The notes under the pieces were generated by a model. That model saw only the letters and a list, made by a program, of their open reading frames with translations, searched no databases and had not been told where the DNA came from. A DNA stretch of 5,234 nt, from the NCBI GenBank assembly GCA_023421875.1, contig JAEZSM010000224.1, positions 1 through 5,234 on the forward strand, written 5' to 3'. The translations under genes and the position numbers were made by a program. The stretch comes from Spirochaetota bacterium (lineage in GTDB: Bacteria; Spirochaetota; Spirochaetia; Treponematales; Rectinemataceae). Positions 1-5,234 of the stretch are shown piece after piece (positions within the stretch are counted from its first letter, which is position 1; every line of letters starts with the position of its first letter).

Positions 1-2287
1 CACAGGCTACCCCCTGGCCTACGTGGCGGCCAAGCTCGCCCTGGGCGCTTCACTGGCCGAGATTCCCAACAAGATCACCGTCGCCACCAAATCCTGCTTC
101 GAGCCTGCCCTGGACTACTGCGTGGTAAAAATTCCCCGCTGGGACCTTAGCAAATTCAAGGAAGTGGACACCCGTCTGGGCAGCGAGATGAAATCGGTGG
201 GCGAGGTGATGTCCATCGGCAGGAGCTTCGAGGAAGCCCTGCAGAAAGCTATCCGCATGACGGGCATGGGCGCCCGGGGCCTTTCGGACGAGGCCAGGCT
301 CCTAGGAACGGACTTTGGGTCCCTCAAGACAGCCCTTCGCCAGCCCACGGACCGCAGGCTCTTCGCCGTCTACAGAGCCTTTGCCGAAGGCTGGAGCGTA
401 GAAGCCGTGCACAGGGCTACAAAGATCGATCCCTGGTTCTTGAGCCGCATCGCCGCGGTGCGGAGGACAGAAGAAGAACTGACCGCCGCGGGCAAAGCCA
501 AGAAACCCCGGGGACAAGCCTACGTCGAGTTGATCCGCTCTGCCAAGCGAATGGGTTTTTCCGACGAAGGCCTCGCCTCGATCCTGGGCCAGAAGGAACA
601 GGAAATCAGGGCTTTCAGGGAGGCAAAGGGCATTCTGCCCTCGGTCAAGCAAATCGACACCCTGGCGGCGGAGTTCCCCGCAGAGACCAACTACCTCTAT
701 CTCACCTACGCAGGGAACAAGGACGACGTGAGCCCCTCGGGCAGCGGGGTGATGGTGCCCGGGTCTGGCCCTTACCGGATCGGCTCCAGCGTCGAGTTCG
801 ACTGGTGCTGTGTCAATGCCATACAGACCGCGCGTAAGTTAGGCAGGCGCACTATCATGGTCAACTGCAACCCCGAGACCGTGAGCACCGACTACGATGT
901 CTGCGACAGGCTCTACTTCGAGGAACTCAGCCTGGAGCGGGTGCTGGATATCTACGAGTTCGAACGCCCCGAGGGTGTGATTCTCTCAATGGGTGGGCAG
1001 ATTCCCAATAATCTTGCCATGAAGCTCTACGATGCGGGGGCTGTGGTTCTGGGCACTTCAGCATCCAACATAGACAGGGCCGAGGACAGAAATAAATTCT
1101 CCGCCCTCCTGGATGAGCTGGGCGTGGATCAGCCCGAGTGGAGAGACCTTACCACCGCGGACGAGGCTGCCCAGTTCGCGAAGTCTGTGGGCTATCCTGT
1201 CTTAGTCAGGCCCAGCTACGTGCTCTCCGGCGCGGCCATGAACGTGGCCTGGGATGAGCTCAGGCTCAGGAAGTTCCTCGGCCTGGCCACCGAACTCTCC
1301 CCCGAGCACCCTGTGGTGGTCTCCAAATTCATCGAGAACTCCAAGGAGATCGAGATCGATGCCGTGGCTTCCAGGGGCAGGATTCTCTTCCATGCCATCA
1401 CCGAGCACATCGAGAACGCCGGGGTCCACTCGGGCGACGCCACGGTGGTCCTGCCCGCCCAGCGCTTATACATAGAGACGATCCGCCAGATCAGGCGGAT
1501 AACCGAGAAGATCGCCGTCGAGCTGGAGATCACCGGCCCCTTCAACATGCAGTTCATAGCCCAACGCAACAAGATCAAGGTTATTGAGTGCAACTTGAGA
1601 GCCTCCAGGAGTTTTCCTTTCTGTTCGAAGGTTTCCAGGGTGAATATGATTGACCTGGCCACCCGGGCAATCCTGAACGCCGAGCTTCCCACGACGAGTT
1701 CCTCGGCCCTTGACCTGCCCTGGGTGGGCGTCAAGGCGGCCCAGTTCTCTTTCTCCCGCCTCCACGGGGCAGACCCCATTCTGGGAGTGGAAATGGCCTC
1801 CACAGGCGAGGTGGGCTGCATCGGTACCGACCTGGACGATGCCTTCATGAAAGCCATGCTCTCGGTGGGCTACCAGGTTCCCAAAAAAAATGTCCTTTTG
1901 TCCACAGGTCCTCTCCAGGATAAAATCGAGTTCCTGGACAGCGCGAAAAAGCTGGCCGCCATGGGCTACGAACTCTTCGCTTCCGGCGGCACCGCTCGGT
2001 TCCTGGCCTCCAACGGCCTTGCCTGCACTCGCCTGGCCTGGCCTTTAGAAAAGGCCGAGCCCAACATCGCCACAATGCTCAAGGCCCGAAAGTTCGACCT
2101 GGTGATCAACATCCCCAAGAACAACGAAGAAAAGGAACTGAAAAACGATTACCTGATACGCAGGGCGGCGGTGGATTTCAATATTCCCCTCTTTACCAAT
2201 ATTAAGGTGGCAAAGCAATTTATCGACGCTCTGGAGAGCCACAGGGCCAAGGGCTTTGAGATAAAAGCCTGGGAGGAGTATCGCTAA
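1..2287 (+). CDS. carB: Carbamoyl-phosphate synthase large subunit (partial, N-terminus missing)
   Basis: CarB makes carbamoyl phosphate from bicarbonate, ammonia (from glutamine via CarA) and two ATP, in the cytosol, for pyrimidine and arginine synthesis. The frame is open from base 2 (base 1 ends a cut codon) and gives 761 residues to TAA 2285-2287. Residue 1 corresponds to about E. coli 313, so the first ATP-grasp domain is mostly outside the window. Visible parts, in window residues: end of the first half with MKSVGEVMSIGR; oligomerisation domain to about 240; second synthetase half with GSGPYRIG (254-261), NCNPETVSTDYD (288-299), GGQIPNN (331-337) and VRPSYVLSGAAM (402-413). Metal/ATP ligands Q517, E529 and N531 keep the spacing of E. 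coli Q829/E841/N843. An MGS-like allosteric domain runs from about 627 (PKKNVLLS) to the end. IECNLRASRSFPF and RIGSSVEFDW are CAD/CPS1-type wording, unlike E. coli. The apparent GTG start at base 23 is only an internal valine codon. carA may lie upstream; this cannot be seen. Confidence 0.97.
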   Translation, partial: TGYPLAYVAAKLALGASLAEIPNKITVATKSCFEPALDYCVVKIPRWDLSKFKEVDTRLGSEMKSVGEVMSIGRSFEEALQKAIRMTGMGARGLSDEARLLGTDFGSLKTALRQPTDRRLFAVYRAFAEGWSVEAVHRATKIDPWFLSRIAAVRRTEEELTAAGKAKKPRGQAYVELIRSAKRMGFSDEGLASILGQKEQEIRAFREAKGILPSVKQIDTLAAEFPAETNYLYLTYAGNKDDVSPSGSGVMVPGSGPYRIGSSVEFDWCCVNAIQTARKLGRRTIMVNCNPETVSTDYDVCDRLYFEELSLERVLDIYEFERPEGVILSMGGQIPNNLAMKLYDAGAVVLGTSASNIDRAEDRNKFSALLDELGVDQPEWRDLTTADEAAQFAKSVGYPVLVRPSYVLSGAAMNVAWDELRLRKFLGLATELSPEHPVVVSKFIENSKEIEIDAVASRGRILFHAITEHIENAGVHSGDATVVLPAQRLYIETIRQIRRITEKIAVELEITGPFNMQFIAQRNKIKVIECNLRASRSFPFCSKVSRVNMIDLATRAILNAELPTTSSSALDLPWVGVKAAQFSFSRLHGADPILGVEMASTGEVGCIGTDLDDAFMKAMLSVGYQVPKKNVLLSTGPLQDKIEFLDSAKKLAAMGYELFASGGTARFLASNGLACTRLAWPLEKAEPNIATMLKARKFDLVINIPKNNEEKELKNDYLIRRAAVDFNIPLFTNIKVAKQFIDALESHRAKGFEIKAWEEYR

Positions 2288-2295
2288 AGGCTTTT
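2263..2295 (+). terminator. Weak terminator-like hairpin overlapping the carB stop codon
   Basis: AAAAGCCT (2263-2270) pairs perfectly with AGGCTTTT (2288-2295), leaving a 17-base loop that contains the carB stop, and T2296 extends the T-run. The A-tract/T-tract form resembles an intrinsic terminator. Only four pairs (three of them GC) precede the A/T part, and the loop is long, so termination would be weak and partial. The two downstream ABC genes may therefore be co-transcribed with carB at a reduced level. It could also be a chance repeat. Confidence 0.25.
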
Positions 2296-2296
2296 T

Positions 2297-2327
2297 ATTG
2301 GAGTATAGTGGAGCTCCATACTCCAAT
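2297..2327 (+). promoter_or_regulatory. Inverted repeat over the start of the first ABC gene (possible translation-gating hairpin or operator)
   Basis: ATTGGAGTAT (2297-2306) and ATACTCCAAT (2318-2327) are perfect 10-base reverse complements around an 11-base centre that itself holds GGAGCTCC (2310-2317). In RNA the stem can grow outward by five more pairs, including G-U pairs, down to 2292/2332. The arms cover one candidate Shine-Dalgarno (GGAG 2300-2303) and the first two bases of ATG 2326. The loop holds the second GGAG and GTG 2308. No U-run follows on either strand, so it does not look like a terminator. The repeat is seen directly; its role as a translation-blocking hairpin or a protein operator is inference. 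Confidence 0.55.
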
Positions 2328-4071
2328 GAAGGCGCGCAACTCTTCGTATACTGCGACGGTTATCTCGTACCTATCCTCAGAAAAGCGTTATGCAGCCATA
2401 GGGTTGTTGACCATGATCGCCATCGCCGGCGGCAGGGTCGTGCAGCCTCTCATCTTGAGGGCAATTATAGACCGAGCCGTCCCCGCTGGCGATGTGCGAC
2501 TACTGCTCCGTTATGCCGGTGTCTACCTTCTTCTGGTGCTTTCCTCAGGATTTTTAGGCTACTTCGGGTCGATTCAAATGGCGAAGCTCGGTCTTTCGGT
2601 GGTGACAAAGATCAAGCAGGATCTTTTTTCCCGTTTCGTACGTCTTCCCGTAGCATACTTTGACGCCCATCCTGTGGGCGAGCTCATGGCCAGGACGGAA
2701 AACGATACAGAAAAAATCAGGGATCTTTTTTCTTCACTGGGACTTACCCTGATCGTTAGCCTCCTCATGATGGGCGGCATGTTTATCGTAACCAGCCTCA
2801 TAGCCCCGGCATTATCGCTGGCGATGCTGGCGGCGGCTGGGTTCTTTTTATCGATACTTCTGCTCTTCTACAAACGGATCATAGGTCTCTATGAATCCTC
2901 CCGCTCCATCTATGCCTCCATTGTCGCAAAGTTGACCGAATTCGTTCAGGGAATGGAAATTCTAAAAACCTTTAACCGCACAAGCTGGGCCGAAGGGAGC
3001 CTGGATGAGACAGGAAGGAAAAAACGGGATCGGGACATCGGAATCGCCTTGAGGGAATTTTCGGCTACTTCGGCGCTGGAGGCTGTGGCCGGGCCATTTT
3101 TTATTGTCGTATTGATCCTGCTTTACGGAAAAAAGGTAGCCCTCGGCTCCATGAGTCTTGGAACACTTTTGCTTTTTATAGAATACGGTGCCTCGCTTAT
3201 GCGACCTGTCTTGGAGATCGCAGAAAGCCTTAGAAGGATACAGCAGGCTAAGGCTTCCCTGAAACGAATTTCCACGATAATGGCCCTACAGCCCGAAGCG
3301 AATGCCTGGGGCGGTAAGAGCGCTGTCTTACATAAAGAAATCCGTTTCGACTCGGTGTGGTTTTCGTATCGAGGAGAGGATTGGATTCTCAAGGATATTT
3401 CTTTTAGCCTTCCGAAGGGCAGCATTACGGCGATCGTAGGCTCATCCGGTTCCGGCAAGTCTACGGCCATAAGCCTGCTCTGCGGCTTTGCCAAGCCTCA
3501 AAAAGGGTGCTTGAGCCTGGATGGTCAGAGCTTGGGCGATCTGGACCTGGAATCCTGGCGCCGTAAGATCGGCCTGGTTCTCCAGGATGTCTATCTTTTT
3601 CCTGGAAGCGTCCTGGACAACATCCGTGTCTATAACGACGATGTCAGCATTGAGCGCGTGCAAAAAGCCCTGGACCAGGTTCAGGCTTCGGCCTTTGTGT
3701 CTTCTTTGCCTGAGGGTATCATGACGAATCTCTGGGAGCGGGGAGGGAATCTTTCGGCGGGGGAGAAACAACTTTTAGCCTTTGCCCGTGCCCTTTGCGC
3801 AAATCCCGAGCTGGTCATCCTGGACGAAGCAACCTCCTCGGTGGATATGGCGACGGAGGAAAAAATCCGCGCCAGCATGGCCAGACTTCTGGTGGGAAGG
3901 ACAGCGGTCATCGTCGCCCACAGGCTTTCCTCGGTGATCCATGCTGACCAAATACTCTTTTTCTCCCAGGGCAGGATAGCCGCCCGGGGGACGCATAGCC
4001 AGCTCTACAAGGATTTTCCAGAGTATAGGGAGTTGGTGGACAGGCAATTCATCACCAGAGGTATCCAATGA
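2326..4071 (+). CDS. ABC exporter half-transporter, ATP-binding/permease protein (MdlB/LmrD-type)
   Basis: A fused membrane and ATPase protein of 581 residues, normal for a type IV (B-family) exporter half. Six hydrophobic segments lie near residues 22-44, 62-84, 138-160, 162-184, 251-274 and 278-297. The nucleotide-binding domain has A-loop Y348, Walker A GSSGSGKST (372-380, K378), Q-loop Q420, X-loop WERG (470-473), signature LSAGE (476-480), Walker B LVILDE with catalytic E501, D-loop SSVD (504-507) and H-loop H532. All catalytic residues are present, but the signature departs from LSGGQ, as often seen in the catalytically competent partner of heterodimers such as TM287/288 and LmrCD. The start is uncertain: ATG 2326 has GTGGAG 12 bases upstream, while in-frame GTG 2308 (587 residues) has GGAG only 4 bases upstream. 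Both lie in an inverted repeat. Its stop overlaps the next ABC gene, its likely partner. GC is lower than in carB. Substrate unknown: drug, lipid or peptide are all possible. Confidence 0.95.
   Translation: MKARNSSYTATVISYLSSEKRYAAIGLLTMIAIAGGRVVQPLILRAIIDRAVPAGDVRLLLRYAGVYLLLVLSSGFLGYFGSIQMAKLGLSVVTKIKQDLFSRFVRLPVAYFDAHPVGELMARTENDTEKIRDLFSSLGLTLIVSLLMMGGMFIVTSLIAPALSLAMLAAAGFFLSILLLFYKRIIGLYESSRSIYASIVAKLTEFVQGMEILKTFNRTSWAEGSLDETGRKKRDRDIGIALREFSATSALEAVAGPFFIVVLILLYGKKVALGSMSLGTLLLFIEYGASLMRPVLEIAESLRRIQQAKASLKRISTIMALQPEANAWGGKSAVLHKEIRFDSVWFSYRGEDWILKDISFSLPKGSITAIVGSSGSGKSTAISLLCGFAKPQKGCLSLDGQSLGDLDLESWRRKIGLVLQDVYLFPGSVLDNIRVYNDDVSIERVQKALDQVQASAFVSSLPEGIMTNLWERGGNLSAGEKQLLAFARALCANPELVILDEATSSVDMATEEKIRASMARLLVGRTAVIVAHRLSSVIHADQILFFSQGRIAARGTHSQLYKDFPEYRELVDRQFITRGIQ
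4057..4061 (+). promoter_or_regulatory. Ribosome binding site of the second ABC gene
   Basis: AGAGG lies inside the end of the first ABC gene, six bases before ATG 4068. With the ATGA stop/start overlap (4068-4071), it fixes the start of the second gene and suggests translational coupling, which suits subunits needed in equal amounts. Confidence 0.7.
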
Positions 4072-5234
4072 AGCTGAGTACTCACCTTGCCTGGGTATGG
4101 GGCGTCTGGCGGCAGAAAAAGGGACTGATTCTTCTCTTGCTCCTTTTAAGCCTTCTTTCGAGTCTGGTGGCGGTAAGCCTTCCGCTTTTGACAAAGTCCC
4201 TCCTCGACCTGCTCGAGAGCGCTGTCACCACAGCTGAAAAAGAAGGGCTCGAGACAGCGCTGGCCAAGGCCGCCCTGTATTTTTCCGTTTTAGGCATCGC
4301 GGCTTTCATTGCGGGCTTCTTCCCCGGAGTCAGGGGAGCCATAAATAATGTCTTTGATTACATTATCAGAAAGCGCTATTTTTCCTCGGTGACGGAAAAG
4401 GATTATCGCTTTTTTTCCGCCTTCAGCTCTCCGGACATCGTGACCCGGCTGAGTTCTGATATCAATGATTTTCCCAAGCTAGCCTGGTTTCTCTGCTCAG
4501 GCATATTCAGGGCCGTGGAATCGGGATCGAAGATTCTCTTCTGCGCCGTCGCCATGGTGCTTCTGGATTGGAGGCTGGCACTCTTCTCATTTCTCTCTCT
4601 TCCCCTGATGCTCGTCATTTTTTCGAGGGTTCAGTCCAGCATTTACGATACGGTAAAGAAAAACGAGGAGGCGATCTCCTCGGTCAACGAACAGTTGGAA
4701 CTGAGCTTTTCAGGGGTGCGTATCCTCAAGTCCTTCGCCTCAGAGGGCAAGTACGACCGTTTTTTCGCCGATATCCTCAAGCGGCGCTACGAAACCGAGA
4801 TGGGTGTTGCCAAGCTCGATACCTTTCTCAACATGTTCTACCAAAACATAAATTACGCGGCCCAGATCGCCCTTATATTCGCCGGCGGCCTCATGGTGGT
4901 CCGAGGCAGGACGGGCATTGGCACCTTTTACGCTTTCTACAATTACCTGAACCTCCTCATCTATCCCATGCTGGATATCCCCCAGCTTTTTATTTTCGGA
5001 AAGCGGGCTTTCGTAAACATCGACCGTCTGAAAGCGATGGAAGATTTTCCGGCCGGTGATGCTCGAGCCCCAGGGATGAGGCCCCAGGGCCCTGTCGCGG
5101 CTGAAAAGGCCATTTCCGGATTCGACAGGCTTTCGATTGTCGATAGTTCGTTCCGGTATCCGGGCAGGGAGAAACCTGCGCTGGATAGTGTATCCCTGGA
5201 GATCCGCCAGGGCGAGAAGCTCCTGGTCGTGGGG
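4068..5234 (+). CDS. ABC exporter half-transporter, second subunit (partial, C-terminus cut by window end)
   Basis: An open frame from ATG 4068 runs without a stop through the window end: 389 codons, with the last three bases forming a complete codon. Hydrophobic segments lie near residues 19-44, 70-88, 154-166 with 170-186, 262-280 and 284-304, matching a six-helix exporter membrane domain. The text DIVTRLSSDIND (123-134) is the usual intracellular-loop pattern of these transporters. The nucleotide-binding domain starts near residue 352 with A-loop Y364 (SFRYPG), and the frame ends at G389 of VVG, the first glycine of Walker A. The start is well supported by AGAGG six bases upstream and an ATGA overlap with the preceding ABC gene, which implies co-translation. 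It is most likely the partner half of a heterodimeric exporter; whether its own catalytic glutamate is present lies outside the window. A second hairpin-like repeat lies in the segment encoding the loop between helices 1 and 2. Confidence 0.93.
   Translation, partial: MKLSTHLAWVWGVWRQKKGLILLLLLLSLLSSLVAVSLPLLTKSLLDLLESAVTTAEKEGLETALAKAALYFSVLGIAAFIAGFFPGVRGAINNVFDYIIRKRYFSSVTEKDYRFFSAFSSPDIVTRLSSDINDFPKLAWFLCSGIFRAVESGSKILFCAVAMVLLDWRLALFSFLSLPLMLVIFSRVQSSIYDTVKKNEEAISSVNEQLELSFSGVRILKSFASEGKYDRFFADILKRRYETEMGVAKLDTFLNMFYQNINYAAQIALIFAGGLMVVRGRTGIGTFYAFYNYLNLLIYPMLDIPQLFIFGKRAFVNIDRLKAMEDFPAGDARAPGMRPQGPVAAEKAISGFDRLSIVDSSFRYPGREKPALDSVSLEIRQGEKLLVVG
4211..4261 (+). repeat. Short inverted and direct repeats inside the second ABC gene
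   Basis: AGCGCTGTC (4218-4226) and GACAGCGCT (4253-4261) are perfect 9-base reverse complements separated by 26 bases. An 8-base direct repeat, GCTCGAGA (4211-4218 and 4247-4254), overlaps both arms. The segment encodes the loop between membrane helices 1 and 2, a variable part of the family. It may be a local duplication trace or chance; no function is evident. Confidence 0.4.

Noticed and set aside
23..25. GTG as a possible start of a 754-residue protein
   Set aside because: The frame is open upstream to the window edge and reads TGYPLAY, a conserved internal CarB motif, so this is an internal valine codon.
1216..1857. Long antisense open frame (213 codons) opposite carB
   Set aside because: It lies wholly within a strongly conserved carB region, has no family-like motifs, and is expected from GC-rich codon bias on the opposite strand.
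2179..2203. Two CAATATT copies that might be a promoter or operator before the exporter
   Set aside because: They encode conserved Asn-Ile pairs of the CarB C-terminal domain (FNIPLFTNI), and no matched -35/-10 spacing is evident.
2298..2663. Open frame of 121 codons beginning at TTG in the junction
   Set aside because: It overlaps the first ABC gene in another phase and shows no protein-family character.
4021..4032. GAGTATAGGGAG resembling GAGTATAGTGGAG at 2301-2313
   Set aside because: The match is short, lies within coding sequence (EYREL) and lacks the second arm of the dyad, so it is probably chance.
4568..5059. Open frame of 163 codons on the + strand in another phase
   Set aside because: It is inside the second ABC gene, whose own frame (4068-5234) shows membrane helices and an ATPase domain. 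The alternate product is rich in Arg, Pro and Gly with no recognisable domain.

Overview
The window holds three co-directional (+ strand) protein genes packed almost without gaps. They are the 3' part of carB (large subunit of carbamoyl-phosphate synthase), a complete ABC exporter half-transporter, and the first two thirds of a second half-transporter cut by the right edge. No tRNA, rRNA, CRISPR array, insertion sequence or recognisable mobile element was seen. No stretch longer than about 40 bases lacks a gene.

Organism: a bacterium with moderately high GC. Sampled lines run about 60% GC in carB, about 50% in the first ABC gene and high 50s in the second. The CarB protein belongs by its motifs to the branch shared by eukaryotic CAD/CPS1 and some bacteria such as Bacteroidetes and spirochaetes, not to the E. 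coli/Bacillus branch. Together with the GC content, a spirochaete-like host is my best guess, at low confidence.

Layout: 1-2287 carB, missing about 310 N-terminal residues. 2288-2325 is a short junction containing a strong inverted repeat that covers the candidate ribosome binding sites and start codons of the next gene. 2326-4071 (or from GTG 2308) is an MdlB/LmrD-type ABC half-transporter with complete ATPase motifs. 4068-5234 is a second ABC half-transporter that overlaps the first by ATGA and is cut inside Walker A.

How they work together: CarB makes carbamoyl phosphate for pyrimidine and arginine synthesis and has no evident functional link to the exporter. The two ABC genes very probably encode the two halves of one heterodimeric type IV exporter of the MdlAB/LmrCD/BmrCD/TM287-288 kind; the substrate cannot be told from sequence. 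The most unusual local signals are the dyad at the carB/ABC junction, the A8 run exactly at the start of the CarB allosteric domain, and the non-canonical LSAGE signature of the first ABC protein. I found no clear evidence of a wholly new system.
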